Source of the DNA: Marinomonas spartinae
Lineage (GTDB): Bacteria; Pseudomonadota; Gammaproteobacteria; Pseudomonadales; Marinomonadaceae
Length of the DNA: 64,000 bases
Assembly: GCF_016461715.1 (NCBI RefSeq)
Contig: NZ_JAEMUI010000020.1
Coordinates: 1 to 64,000 of the forward strand
Direction: 5' to 3'
The notes under the pieces were generated by a model. The model was given only the letters and a program-made list of their open reading frames with translations. It ran no database searches and had not been told where the DNA came from. This document shows positions 38,047-47,783 of this stretch, one piece after another. The position numbers and the translations under genes were made by a program. Each line of letters opens with the position of its first letter. Within the stretch, counting starts at the first letter, position 1.

Positions 38047-38940
38047 TTAACCTTTGACCGCCCCCGCAGTCAGACCGCGGACGAAGTATTTTCCTGCAAA
38101 TACATACACGATAAGCGTTGGTAAAGCGGCGATGACGGCAGCGGCCATGTCCACGTTGTATTCCTTACCACCAAAGCTGGTATTAACTAGATTATTCAAG
38201 GCAACGGTCACAGGCTGTGATTCAAAGCCAGAGAAGGCCACACCGAATAAGAAGTCGTTCCAGATTTGGGTAAATTGCCAAATCACGGTGACAACGATAA
38301 TGGGTGTGGAAACCGGTAAAATAATACGATAGAAAATGGTGAAGAAGCCGGCACCATCCAAGCGTGCCGCTTTGATCAATTCCCCTGGAATCGATTGGTA
38401 GAAGTTACGGAAGAACAGTGTTGTGAAGGCCACACCGTACACCACGTGAACAAACACCAATCCCGTGGTGGAGCTGGCGATGCCAAGCCAACCTAATGTG
38501 CGTGCCATTGGTAAAAGCACCACTTGGAAAGGGATAAAACACCCTAATAGCAAGGCCGCAAAAAATAAGTTGCTACCACGGAAGCGCCATAGTGAAATGA
38601 CGTAGCCGTTGATGGCACCAAGAATCGTCGATATAGCCACTGCGGGGATAACGATTTTAAAGGAGTTCATGAAATAGGGTGAAATCCCATGACAGCTGCT
38701 GCCAGTACAGGCACTTGACCAAGCTTTTTCCCAGGAATCGAAGTGGATATAACTGGGCAAAGACAATAGGGTGCCATTACGCACTTCTTCGGCGTCTTTC
38801 ATGGAGGTAATCAACATGACGACCAGTGGCATCAAATAGAAGCCTGCCACCAGAATTAATGTTGCGTACAAGGCAATGCGTAGGGCTTTATCTACGCCAG
38901 ACGTCTTACGACCAACGACATTATTTTTCACTGCGCTCAC
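38047..38940 (-). CDS. gtsC: Sugar ABC importer permease, GtsC/MalG type
   Basis: 297-aa inner-membrane permease with six hydrophobic helices and the EAA loop that docks the ATPase ([20 protein letters not shown], then LP). The C-terminus [13 protein letters not shown] is typical of MalG-like subunits. Its start overlaps the preceding permease gene by 20 nt. Confidence 0.9.
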   Translation of the reverse strand: MSAVKNNVVGRKTSGVDKALRIALYATLILVAGFYLMPLVVMLITSMKDAEEVRNGTLLSLPSYIHFDSWEKAWSSACTGSSCHGISPYFMNSFKIVIPAVAISTILGAINGYVISLWRFRGSNLFFAALLLGCFIPFQVVLLPMARTLGWLGIASSTTGLVFVHVVYGVAFTTLFFRNFYQSIPGELIKAARLDGAGFFTIFYRIILPVSTPIIVVTVIWQFTQIWNDFLFGVAFSGFESQPVTVALNNLVNTSFGGKEYNVDMAAAVIAALPTLIVYVFAGKYFVRGLTAGAVKG

Positions 38941-39844
38941 CTCGTAATTCAGAGTACAAATAAGGAACGAGAATCGCCAAAATACACCCTAGCATGACCA
39001 TGGCAGAGGCAGAGCCCATACCAATTTGGCTGCGCGAGAAGGTATAGGTGTACATAAAGTTTGCCGGCAAGTCGGATGCATAGCCAGGCCCACCATTAGT
39101 TAACGCTTGTACTAGGTCGAAACTCTTGATTGCGATGTGCGCAAGGATGACTAGGGCGCTGAAAAATACTGGTTTAAGCGACGGTAAAATAATACGGCGA
39201 TAGGTGGTAAAAGTGCTGGCACCATCCAGATGAGCGGCTTTGATAAGGTCGCCGTCGACGCCACGAAGGCCAGCTAAAAATAACGCCATTACAAAGCCAG
39301 AGGCTTGCCAGACCGCAGCGATGACCAAACAGTAAACCACCATGTGTGGGTTGATGAGCCAATCGAATTTAAAATTGACAAAGCCCATATCGATCATCAG
39401 CTTTTGGATACCGTTGGTTGGGTTTAATAGCCATTTCCAAGCGGTACCTGTGACGATAAAAGAGATCGCCATAGGGTAAAGATAAATGGTACGGATCACG
39501 CCTTCAGCGCGAATTTTCTGATCGAGAAAAATGGCTAGCATCACGCCTAAAAACAAACAGATCAGAATAAATAAGCTGCCGAATATGCCTAGGTTAGTGA
39601 GGGCGACCATCCAGCGGTCATTGTTAAACAGACGCTCGTATTGTTCCCAGCCGACAAATTTATAAGACGGCAACATACGAGAGTTGGTAAAAGAGAGCAC
39701 GGCCGTCCAGATCATGTAGCCATAGATGCAGACAATGGCGATGACCATGGTGGGGGCCAGTACGATTTTCGGCATCCAGTCGGTAAGACTGAAGCCTGAA
39801 GGGCGAGCTGACTTAGACCCAGAGTGGGGAGTGTTAGTATTCAT
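38921..39844 (-). CDS. gtsB: Sugar ABC importer permease, GtsB/MalF type
   Basis: 307-aa permease with six hydrophobic helices and an EAA loop (DLIKAAHLDGASTFTTYRRI, then LP). It is shorter than enteric MalF and lacks that protein's large periplasmic loop, as is normal for CUT1 glucose systems. Located 69 nt after the binding-protein gene, from which it is separated by a strong hairpin. Confidence 0.9.
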   Translation of the reverse strand: MNTNTPHSGSKSARPSGFSLTDWMPKIVLAPTMVIAIVCIYGYMIWTAVLSFTNSRMLPSYKFVGWEQYERLFNNDRWMVALTNLGIFGSLFILICLFLGVMLAIFLDQKIRAEGVIRTIYLYPMAISFIVTGTAWKWLLNPTNGIQKLMIDMGFVNFKFDWLINPHMVVYCLVIAAVWQASGFVMALFLAGLRGVDGDLIKAAHLDGASTFTTYRRIILPSLKPVFFSALVILAHIAIKSFDLVQALTNGGPGYASDLPANFMYTYTFSRSQIGMGSASAMVMLGCILAILVPYLYSELRGERSEK

Positions 39845-39876
39845 AATTAATACGTCACGACAAAGGAAGAAACAAA

Positions 39877-39901
39877 GAGGCTAACCTAGGGGGTTAGCCT
39901 C
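39877..39901 (-). repeat. Intra-operon stem-loop after the glucose-binding protein gene
   Basis: Perfect 10-bp stem (39877-39886 with 39892-39901) and 5-nt loop between the binding-protein and permease genes. There is no long T tract. Such hairpins commonly protect the upstream message, giving more binding protein than permease. Confidence 0.75.
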
Positions 39902-39913
39902 ACGAGCAGTCAA

Positions 39914-41164
39914 TTACATGCTGGCAGCTTTAACCGAGCGTGCTAGCTTGTCTGCCGCTTGTTTTGGTGTCATTGAATCGCTGTTGAAGAAGTTGGTGAT
40001 GACATCAAACATCGCGCCTTGGATCATGGAGTTCACTGCCATGCCGTGGGCCATACTTGGGACGAGATCACCTGTTGCTGAGGCCGCGTTGAAAGCGTCC
40101 ATAGAGGAATCAGCACAAGCATCAAACTTGTCACGAGGCATGCCTAAACGAACTGGAATAGAGCCTTTTTTCAAGTTAAAGACTTCTTGGAATTTTGGTT
40201 CCATGACCAAACGAGCCAAGTCACGCTGTGCTTTTTGAGTATCTTTACCACTGACTTTAAACATGGCGAGTGAGTCGATGTTAAAGGTAAATTGACCACT
40301 TGTGCCCGGTGCAGGAAGACAGACGTAGTCGATGCCTGGTCGTTTGCCCGCCGCGGTGAATTCACCTTTCGCCCAGTCTCCCATGATTTGCATGGCCGCT
40401 TTGCCATTAATGACCATAGAAGTGGCGACGTTCCAGTCACGACCTGAGAAGCCAGGATCGACGTATTGACGCATTTTTTTGAATTTCGTTAAGGCGTCAA
40501 CCATTTTGGGGCCTTTCAGGGCATCGTCTTTTAGATCAACGAACGCTGCTTTGTAGAAGTCGGTGCCTTCTGATAGGGCAATGGCTTCAAATAGTGTGGC
40601 GTCTTGCCATGCTTGGCCACCATGAGCCAGTGGAATGTAGCCTGCTTTTTTGATTTTGTCTGCTGCAACAAAGAATTGATCCCAAGTGGTTGGGATGGAG
40701 GCGCCTGCTTTACGGAAGACCTCAGGGTTGGCCCAAAGCCAGTTAACACGGTGAACGTTAACCGGTACGGCAACGTAATGGCCGTCGTATTTCATGATTT
40801 TGCTGACGACAGGTGGCAGAAGTTGATCCCAATGACCGGCTTTAGCCACGTCATCGATGTTTTCTAGGAAGCCTAGATCCCCCCATTCTTGAATAGTGGG
40901 GCCTTTGATCTGTGCGGCAGAAGGTGGGTTACCAGCAATAGCGCGAGATTTTAACACCGTCATGGCCGATTCACCGCCACCGCCCGCTACGGCAAAGTCT
41001 TTCCATGTATCGCCTTGCTCTTTCATCTCTTGTTTCAATACATCGATAGCGGCTGCTTCGCCACCGGATGTCCACCAATGTAGTACTTCTACTTGGCCAG
41101 CTTGGCTGGTGGTAGCAGCAAGAGAAAGTGCAACTGCGGTTAGGCCTAAAGCAATTTTCTTCAT
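39914..41164 (-). CDS. gtsA: Periplasmic glucose-binding protein, GtsA type
   Basis: 416-aa extracellular solute-binding protein (family 1). A Sec signal peptide spans about 1-22 (cleaved near TTSQAG). The mature protein closely resembles the Pseudomonas glucose-binding protein GtsA/GltB along its length: [63 protein letters not shown]. Glucose, possibly also other hexoses, is the expected ligand. First gene of the importer operon; its promoter lies in 41165-41592. Confidence 0.92.
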   Translation of the reverse strand: MKKIALGLTAVALSLAATTSQAGQVEVLHWWTSGGEAAAIDVLKQEMKEQGDTWKDFAVAGGGGESAMTVLKSRAIAGNPPSAAQIKGPTIQEWGDLGFLENIDDVAKAGHWDQLLPPVVSKIMKYDGHYVAVPVNVHRVNWLWANPEVFRKAGASIPTTWDQFFVAADKIKKAGYIPLAHGGQAWQDATLFEAIALSEGTDFYKAAFVDLKDDALKGPKMVDALTKFKKMRQYVDPGFSGRDWNVATSMVINGKAAMQIMGDWAKGEFTAAGKRPGIDYVCLPAPGTSGQFTFNIDSLAMFKVSGKDTQKAQRDLARLVMEPKFQEVFNLKKGSIPVRLGMPRDKFDACADSSMDAFNAASATGDLVPSMAHGMAVNSMIQGAMFDVITNFFNSDSMTPKQAADKLARSVKAASM

Positions 41165-41610
41165 GATAATTAACCTTTGTTATTGTTATGGTGCCCGAAC
41201 AGTTTGCTCGGTAAGTTGTCTTTATTATATGTCGTTGAGAGTACAGAGATGTCAGACGGATCGTTTCTATACTAACTCGAGTTGCAATTTAGCAAAGCTT
41301 GACAAGCTAAGTGGTAAAATAGAGCAACCTAATGTAACAAAGTCTTGCATAAGGTGATTTGCATTTGTCCATTGTGTGCACTTTGTTGGCAAAGATTTAT
41401 ATGTTAGAAAGGATAAGTGTTTTTGGAATCGTCTGTCCTTTCGCCACGATGAGCTTCGGAGATTGTCCGATTGTTGAACGGAAGGTCTGTCGTACTGTAT
41501 TTTTCTCGCGCCTGACTATACTGAAAAAGGAAAGGAGTAGTGGCTAGAGGATTGGTACGACGAGTCTCTTAGAGGCTGCTCTATGGTGGATATTGGCTGT
41601 CTTTTGGAGT
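41165..41610. other. Divergent intergenic region upstream of gtsA
   Basis: About 440 nt. It separates the glucose importer (-) from the sensor-kinase gene (+) and must contain both promoters. Short open frames here have no ribosome-binding site or recognisable product. A TTGACA at 41299-41304 sits in a small AGCTT/AAGCT palindrome but lacks an obvious partner -10, so it is not called as a promoter. Confidence 0.35.
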
Positions 41611-43158
41611 ATGGATTGTTATATGGAACAGACGTTATATAGGATGGAGCATGCTTCTCCCCTTTGGTGGCCTCACATGCAATTGTTCAGTGGGGTTATT
41701 TTGTGTCTTTTTTGCGTGTTTGCTTCATTTTGTTTCTTTTGCATCGCGAAACAACAAGCGACAACAGCTCGGTTGAGTTGTTTGGCGTTGTCTGTTTGTT
41801 TATTCGCTCAAGCGTGTCTTTCTTTTCTTGGCGCTGTTGTTTCTGATTCCATCTCAATGACGGTTTATCTAGTCTTGAACTGTGTGTTTGTCATCGCGGG
41901 TTTGGCGGCATTGTATTTTTACCGCTCAGTGTTGAGTTCGGTCTTTTTTGGTAGCCCAGATAAAGCCGATTTTGAGCCGCAAGGCGACCAGCCCACACCC
42001 GAATTAGAAGCGACTCAAAAAGAGCTGGAACAGGAAATTGAAGCCGCTAACCGAATGCGCCAACGCATGCAGAGTATTTTTGAGTCGGCGCCTAATGGCA
42101 TGTTGGTGGTGCGTAAGGATGGCTCCATCGCTCAAGCCAATACCTTAGCAGAAAGTATTTTTCGTTACCCTGAGGGGGGCATGGTGGGTTTATCAGTGGA
42201 AGAGCTGGTTCCAAAAGAGCATCGTCCTCAACATTATGGGGATCGAAATAATTATGTGAAAGCCCCTACCAAGAGAATGATGGGGGATCGTAAGGATCTT
42301 TATGGTGTTTGTTTGGATGGTCATAAGGTGCCTGTGGAAATTGGTTTAAACCCGATTGAAGGCAGTTTTGACCAAGAAATTGTGGCAACGATTGTGGATA
42401 TTAGTGAACGCAAAAAATATCAGCGTTTTATCGAAAGCCGTAATAATGAACTCGAAAACTCGAACCGAGAATTACAAGAATTTGCTTTTATTGCTTCCCA
42501 TGATTTACGGGAACCGTTGCGTAAAATCATTGCGTTTTCTCGATTATTACAAGGGGAAGATTACGGTACGTTCACAGCAGAGGGAAAAGAATATTCTGGA
42601 TACGTAGTGGATGCGGCGGAACGCATGCGAACCTTATTGGACAGTTTGTTGTCTTATAGCCGAGTGACGTCAATGGCGAACTCTTTTGAGAAGACAGATT
42701 TAAACGCTTTGATTGAGGATGTCTGTGCGGATTTGCAATTGACCGTGGAAGAAAATCAAGCTGAGATCACGGTGTTGCCTTTGATGAGTATCGAAGTGGA
42801 TGCCAGTCAGATGCGTCAAGTGATGCAAAATCTGATAGGGAATGCCATTAAATATCGTCAAACGAATCAGGCGCCTAAGATTGTGATTAGCGGGGAGCAG
42901 CAAGAAAGTAAGTATCTTTTGACGATTCAAGACAATGGCATTGGTTTTGAAAGTGAATATGCAGAGCAGATATTCGAAGTTTTTAAGCGTTTGCATGGGC
43001 GAGATCAATATCCAGGCACCGGGATGGGCTTGGCCATCTGTCGTAAAATTATTATCCGTCATCAGGGGCGGATTTGGGCAGATTCAGTAAAAGGTGAAGG
43101 AAGTACTTTTTATATTGAATTGCCTTTAATAAGGCAGGAAGAGCAACTCAATGAATGA
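41611..43158 (+). CDS. Membrane PAS sensor histidine kinase, phytochrome-kinase-like
   Basis: Kinase of about 515 aa. Three or so N-terminal hydrophobic helices (to about residue 110) are followed by a coiled coil, a PAS domain (about 155-275, SIFESAPNGMLVV), a HisKA domain with the acceptor His in FIASHDLREPLRK, and HATPase_c with NLIGNAIKY, DNGIGF and GTGMGLAI. The start is uncertain: ATG 41611 has GGAG too close, ATG 41623 has it too far, and TTG 41593 is also open. The stop overlaps the single-domain receiver gene by 8 nt, as for Cph1/Rcp1-type pairs. Confidence 0.87.
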   Translation: MDCYMEQTLYRMEHASPLWWPHMQLFSGVILCLFCVFASFCFFCIAKQQATTARLSCLALSVCLFAQACLSFLGAVVSDSISMTVYLVLNCVFVIAGLAALYFYRSVLSSVFFGSPDKADFEPQGDQPTPELEATQKELEQEIEAANRMRQRMQSIFESAPNGMLVVRKDGSIAQANTLAESIFRYPEGGMVGLSVEELVPKEHRPQHYGDRNNYVKAPTKRMMGDRKDLYGVCLDGHKVPVEIGLNPIEGSFDQEIVATIVDISERKKYQRFIESRNNELENSNRELQEFAFIASHDLREPLRKIIAFSRLLQGEDYGTFTAEGKEYSGYVVDAAERMRTLLDSLLSYSRVTSMANSFEKTDLNALIEDVCADLQLTVEENQAEITVLPLMSIEVDASQMRQVMQNLIGNAIKYRQTNQAPKIVISGEQQESKYLLTIQDNGIGFESEYAEQIFEVFKRLHGRDQYPGTGMGLAICRKIIIRHQGRIWADSVKGEGSTFYIELPLIRQEEQLNE

Positions 43159-43579
43159 TTGCATTATTATGGTCGATGATGACCCAGAAGACGTTGTTTT
43201 AGTGAAAACCGCATTAAAACGTATAGGTTTACCCGTTTCGTTTTTATCCTTTCCAAGTGGCGAATTGTTGCTAGACTTTATAGTGTCCCAAACACCGTAT
43301 TCTCATCATGAATCGGTTGATGAGCAGACGAATTATTTGGTGCTACTTGATCTGAATATGCCCAAAATGGATGGGCGTTTGTGTTTGTCAAAACTTAGGA
43401 AGACTCAGTCCTTTAGCCAGTTGCCTGTGGTGATTTTTTCGACATCAGATGCCCATGAAGATGTTAAGAAAAGTTATGAAATGGGTGCGAATTCATATAT
43501 TTATAAGCCAGATAATATAAGAGAGCTAGAGAAAATTATGAATTCTATATATCACTTTTGGTTGTTTAAAAAACATTGA
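43151..43579 (+). CDS. Single-domain response regulator, Rcp1/CheY type
   Basis: 142-aa stand-alone receiver with the acidic pair in VDDDPED, acceptor Asp in LLDLNMPKMDG, Thr/Ser in FSTSDAHED and Lys in YKPDN. The long loop before the third strand is typical of Rcp1-like regulators that work with PAS/phytochrome-type kinases. Its ATG lies inside the kinase gene's last codons, and the GGDEF/EAL regulator gene begins 25 nt after its stop. Confidence 0.92.
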   Translation: MNDCIIMVDDDPEDVVLVKTALKRIGLPVSFLSFPSGELLLDFIVSQTPYSHHESVDEQTNYLVLLDLNMPKMDGRLCLSKLRKTQSFSQLPVVIFSTSDAHEDVKKSYEMGANSYIYKPDNIRELEKIMNSIYHFWLFKKH

Positions 43580-43604
43580 TGGCTTCAAATCGGGGAATAA
43601 TCTC

Positions 43605-45290
43605 ATGAAACGACAAGTCTTGAAGTTATTGGTAATTGAAGACGACCCGCAAGATTTTATTTTGTTAAAAGAGTGCTTAAATAAAAGCCAACGGTCTTCC
43701 TATGAGATTACTCATACTCAGCAGTTTGATGAAGCCATTGATTTATTATTAACTCAACAGTATGACCTTGTTTTATTAGATTATTTTTTAGGCGGACATA
43801 CTGGCATCGATTTATTGAAGCACACCAAAAAAGTTGGCCTAGACACTCCGGTGATTGTGATGACGGGGCATTCGAATATTGAGTTGGATGATGCTCTGAT
43901 GCAGCAGGGAGCGGCGGACTTCATACCTAAAGACGAAATCAGCGCAGGTTTACTAGAACGAAGCATTCGTCATGCCGTAGAACGTAAGCAAGTAGAGCGA
44001 CAGATTGCAGAGATGCTTAAGCGGGATCCCTTAACTGGGCTGGGGAGCCGGATTCTGTTTGAAGAGCATATTAAACTGGTGATTGCTAAAGCAGAAAGAA
44101 ATAAGAGTCAGTTTGCGGTGATTTTCATCGATTTGGATCGTTTTAATGAGGTGAATAATACCCTTGGTCATCATATTGGTGACTTGCTCCTGACGCTGGT
44201 GGGCTATCGATTATTAAGTGTGGTGCACAACAATGATGTTGTAGCGCGTATTGGTGGTGACGAATTTACGCTGTTACTCGAAAATATACAGGATGATGAC
44301 AGTGTTATAATCGCTGTGGAAAAAGTGTTGAGTGAGGTGATGCAACCGGCGATGTTAGGCACGGTCAGTTTGGATGTGTCGGCCAGTGTGGGTGTTGCCA
44401 TGTATCCAAAACACGGCTCGGATGGTACCACGCTGATGCAAAAAGCCGATATGGCCTTGTATGAATGTAAAAAAAATCCTTTCGAGCGATACGCTTTTTA
44501 CACTGACGAGCTGCAGCTGAAATTAAAACAGGCGATTACTCTGGAGAAGGAGATTCGGTTAGGCATTCAAAACAATGAATTTGAACTGTACTATCAACCC
44601 CAATTAGACCTTAGAACAGGTAAGTTATTGGGGGTTGAGGCTTTGATTCGTTGGCCGCAAGCGGATGGCTCCATGCGCATGCCAAATGAGTTTATTCCTG
44701 CTGCCAATAAAATGGGGTTGATTGTACCCCTTGGAGAGTGGGTGATCGATCACGTTTGTCAGCAATTGCATTTGTGGTTGAGTCATGATGCTTGCCCCGT
44801 GATTGCGCTGAATGTCTCCCCAAGACAGCTTAAGTCGCCGAGTTTTAAAAGCTATCTTTTGGATGCGGTGAAACGCTACAACTTACCACCAGACATGCTG
44901 GAAATAGAGCTTACTGAAGACGCATTTATTGACATCAGTGCGGTCAATATGAGTTTGCTAGAAGACATTCGTCAAGCGGGGATTCGCATTTCTATTGACG
45001 ATTTTGGTACGGGTTATTCTTCAATGCGCTATCTAAAGGCCATGCCCATTAATAGTATTAAAATTGATCGAGGGTTTGTTTCTGGTGGTCATGGAAAGGA
45101 TTTGTCGGATCCCACCATTACGCAAGCGATTATTTTTCTGTCTAAGGGGTTGTCACTAGAGGTGATCGCCGAAGGGATTGAGACTCAAGAGCAATTGGAT
45201 GCGCTTGTGGGCTATGGCTGTACAATCGGTCAAGGCTTTTTCCTTCATCGGCCTATGTGTGCTCAAGAATTGAATCGTCTGTTTTTTTAG
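43605..45290 (+). CDS. Response regulator with REC, GGDEF and EAL domains
   Basis: 561-aa cyclic-di-GMP enzyme. The receiver (about 5-125) has EDDPQD, acceptor Asp in LVLLDYFLGG and Lys in FIPKDE. The GGDEF domain (about 140-300) keeps RIGGDEFTLLL, so synthesis is possible. The EAL domain (about 320-560) keeps LLGVEALIRW, IDDFGTGYSSM and VIAEGIETQEQ, so hydrolysis is possible too. Which activity dominates cannot be told. It follows the PAS kinase and single receiver and is probably fed by the same kinase. Its stop overlaps that of the convergent sensor kinase by 4 nt. Confidence 0.92.
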   Translation: MKRQVLKLLVIEDDPQDFILLKECLNKSQRSSYEITHTQQFDEAIDLLLTQQYDLVLLDYFLGGHTGIDLLKHTKKVGLDTPVIVMTGHSNIELDDALMQQGAADFIPKDEISAGLLERSIRHAVERKQVERQIAEMLKRDPLTGLGSRILFEEHIKLVIAKAERNKSQFAVIFIDLDRFNEVNNTLGHHIGDLLLTLVGYRLLSVVHNNDVVARIGGDEFTLLLENIQDDDSVIIAVEKVLSEVMQPAMLGTVSLDVSASVGVAMYPKHGSDGTTLMQKADMALYECKKNPFERYAFYTDELQLKLKQAITLEKEIRLGIQNNEFELYYQPQLDLRTGKLLGVEALIRWPQADGSMRMPNEFIPAANKMGLIVPLGEWVIDHVCQQLHLWLSHDACPVIALNVSPRQLKSPSFKSYLLDAVKRYNLPPDMLEIELTEDAFIDISAVNMSLLEDIRQAGIRISIDDFGTGYSSMRYLKAMPINSIKIDRGFVSGGHGKDLSDPTITQAIIFLSKGLSLEVIAEGIETQEQLDALVGYGCTIGQGFFLHRPMCAQELNRLFF

Positions 45291-46735
45291 TGCCTCGGCA
45301 GCCAAACGATGGCTTCCAACCCCTTTGTCTCTCTATTAATTAATGTCACCTCGCCACCGTGAGCACGGGCAATATTGCGAGCAATGCTTAAGCCTAATCC
45401 CATGCCGCCAGGGTGGCTATTAGCATCAGAGGTAAGGCGTGTATAGGGTTGAAAGACTTTATCAATTTTTTCAATAGGGATGCCTGGACCTTGGTCGCAA
45501 ATACGAATGGTTAAACCTTCCTCGCTGTCTTCAAGGATAATCTGCGCCACCTTGCCATAGTACAACGCATTATCGATCAGATTTCCTAAACAGCGTTTGA
45601 TGGCCAATGGCTTTCCTATATAAGGTGATGCCAGTTCGCCGCTGATGGTGACCTTGGTTTCTCTGCTGTTGACTGAGCTTTGTATGTCCCTCAGTATTCT
45701 GAGAATGTTGATCTCTACGCGGTTTTCGTGAATATCGGTTTCTTTCACACTCTGTAAGGCGCCCTTGACCAGCATGTCTAAATCTTCAAGATCACGGATC
45801 ATGGCGTCACGGGTGTCGTCTTCGTCCAGCATTTCTGCCCGTAAACGTAAACGTGTAATAGGGGTTTTTAAATCGTGAGAAATGGAGGCAAATAAGCGCT
45901 CCCTATCATTTAAATAACGCTGGATGCGTGCTTGCATGTCGTTGAAGGCATGGGCGGTGTTACGCACTTCGATACTGCCCACTTCGTCTATCGGTTTGGC
46001 GTCCCCTTGCCCAAAGCGCTCTGCCGCTCGCGCCAGTATGGCTAATGGGCGTGTCAATCGTCTGAGAATTAATAAGCTTAAAATGAGGACGGTGATCACG
46101 GAAATGGCCATGGAAAACAGTCGTTCAGGGCTGAGAACTGAGCCGCCTTCTAAAAAGTAAGGCGCAGGCATGAGCGTGGCGAGATAAAGCCAGTTTTTCC
46201 CTTTATTGATCGGAATTTGGATGACAATGATCGGTGGCGTCAGTGGTTTTATTAATAAACTGTGGGCTCCCCAATGATCGGGTAAATCGGTCAATAGGGT
46301 GTGATTGTTAATAACATGCAGGTCCGTTGGACTGGAAAAGGCAATCTTGGCATTGCGAATGCCCAGTTGATTAATAAGGGTTTCTTGTATTTGGTTTTTG
46401 ACAATGTCTTTTAAGGTGGTGTCGGGTAACGCGTTAATGCGGATTTCTTCATGATTGAGGGTAACAAAAAAACGTGTGCCGCCCATGGATTGCAGTTGAT
46501 CGATCACGATATGGCGATAAGCCTGTGGTAACGAGGTAAAGTAACTGACGGTGGCGGCAATACGAAAGGCCATGTGTTTGGCCACTTCCGTTATGTTCTT
46601 TTGGGTATCTGACTCTACCTGTTTTAGCCAAATGGTTGAGCTAATAAACTGGGCGCTGGCGACTCCTAATGCCATGATGATTAAGATTTGCCCCGTGAGT
46701 GATTGGGACCAGCGTTTCAGGCGAGCTTTAATCAT
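45287..46735 (-). CDS. Two-component sensor kinase, EnvZ/GtrS-like
   Basis: 482-aa membrane kinase: a hydrophobic helix at about 15-36, a periplasmic sensor to about 180, a second helix, HAMP (about 210-260), HisKA with the acceptor in SISHDLKTPITRLRL, and HATPase_c with NLIDNALYYG, DQGPGI and GMGLGLSI. The ATG at 46735 overlaps the regulator's stop by 8 nt, which is preferred to an upstream extension. Its position between sugar importer operons and resemblance in layout to GtrS/GltR suggests sugar sensing, but this is inference. Confidence 0.88.
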   Translation of the reverse strand: MIKARLKRWSQSLTGQILIIMALGVASAQFISSTIWLKQVESDTQKNITEVAKHMAFRIAATVSYFTSLPQAYRHIVIDQLQSMGGTRFFVTLNHEEIRINALPDTTLKDIVKNQIQETLINQLGIRNAKIAFSSPTDLHVINNHTLLTDLPDHWGAHSLLIKPLTPPIIVIQIPINKGKNWLYLATLMPAPYFLEGGSVLSPERLFSMAISVITVLILSLLILRRLTRPLAILARAAERFGQGDAKPIDEVGSIEVRNTAHAFNDMQARIQRYLNDRERLFASISHDLKTPITRLRLRAEMLDEDDTRDAMIRDLEDLDMLVKGALQSVKETDIHENRVEINILRILRDIQSSVNSRETKVTISGELASPYIGKPLAIKRCLGNLIDNALYYGKVAQIILEDSEEGLTIRICDQGPGIPIEKIDKVFQPYTRLTSDANSHPGGMGLGLSIARNIARAHGGEVTLINRETKGLEAIVWLPRH

Positions 46736-47501
46736 TAGCATCCGATAAGGCCATGCTGGAAAGAGTACTGGACTCACTGTCTGTGCTGAGGACGTTTGCG
46801 GTCAGAATGTAACCCTGACCTCGCACGGTTTTGATTAATTGCGGGTGACGAGCGTCTTCTCTTAAGCGTTGGCGCAAACGGCTAACATGTACATCGATAA
46901 AACGATCCAATGGGGCGCTTTCTCGGCCTCGGGTATTTTCGGCGATTTGTTCGCGGGTCAGCACTTCACCAGGGTGGGCTAAAAAGAGCATTAGCAAATT
47001 GTAATCCGCTCCAGATAAGGATTCCTTTTCGCCCTGAAAAGACAGCTCTCTGGAAAGGGTATCTAAGGTAAAGGATGCGAAATGGTAGTAGCGCTGGGCA
47101 ACGTTCTCTTGTTCCATGACGTCAACGTGTTCCATGCGCCGCAAAATGGCTTTGATGCGGGCTAGCAGTTCTCGTGGATTGAAGGGCTTGGCAAGGTAAT
47201 CGTCGGCTCCCATTTCGAGCCCGATAATGCGATCCATTTCATCTGAGTTAGCGGTGAGCATAATCACGGGAACATGGGACAGTGCTCTGAGCGATCGACA
47301 GACGGAAAAGCCGTCTTGGCCCGGGAGCATAATATCTAGTACAACCAGATCCACATGGCTATGCTGATGAAAGTCTGCCAGAAAGGCTTCACCTGATTCG
47401 GCGGTAAACACTTGAAACTGTTGTTTTTCGAGGTACGTTTTTAACAAGGTACGAATGGCGTCATCGTCATCAACAACATAAATGGATTTGGTGTTTGTCA
47501 T
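46728..47501 (-). CDS. OmpR-family response regulator
   Basis: 257-aa DNA-binding regulator. The receiver has VVDDDDA, acceptor Asp in VVLDIMLPGQDG, Thr in MLTANSDE and Lys in LAKPFNPREL. A winged helix of the OmpR/PhoB type (about 150-245) contains LTREQIAENTRG and LRQRLREDARHPQLIKTVRGQGY. ATG 47501 with GAGAG about 6 nt upstream is preferred over TTG 47513. It overlaps the sensor kinase gene and is divergent from fructokinase across a 280-nt region, so it may control the sugar genes on either side. Confidence 0.9.
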   Translation of the reverse strand: MTNTKSIYVVDDDDAIRTLLKTYLEKQQFQVFTAESGEAFLADFHQHSHVDLVVLDIMLPGQDGFSVCRSLRALSHVPVIMLTANSDEMDRIIGLEMGADDYLAKPFNPRELLARIKAILRRMEHVDVMEQENVAQRYYHFASFTLDTLSRELSFQGEKESLSGADYNLLMLFLAHPGEVLTREQIAENTRGRESAPLDRFIDVHVSRLRQRLREDARHPQLIKTVRGQGYILTANVLSTDSESSTLSSMALSDAND

Positions 47502-47783
47502 GGTGACTCTCAAGAATAGTGAAAAATAAACAGCAATGTTTCAGTCTAGCAAGAAAGGCTGAGGGAACCAATTAGCGAAATTAGCGGATTTCGTACAGAT
47601 AATTAAATAAATTAAATTGATTTAATAGGGGCTCGCCGTCATACTTTCTCGCCAGTGCGGTGGTCATGGGGTGTTACATCATGGCGATTGATTGCAAAAT
47701 ATAGCTACCCGTGATGCATTGGCATGACAAAACGGTGGTGGTAATAGACACAGAGCATTTCTGATTAAAGAGAGAATAATAAG
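47502..47783. promoter_or_regulatory. Divergent promoter region between OmpR-type regulator and fructokinase
   Basis: 282 nt. A perfect 7-bp-arm palindrome, ATTAAAT TG ATTTAAT, lies at 47611-47626 in an AT-rich stretch and could be an operator or just an AT tract. No LacI-type operator was recognised. Confidence 0.35.

Noticed and set aside
41359..41547. Small gene of 62 aa upstream of the PAS kinase
   Set aside because: No ribosome-binding site, no recognisable sequence, and it occupies the shared promoter region.
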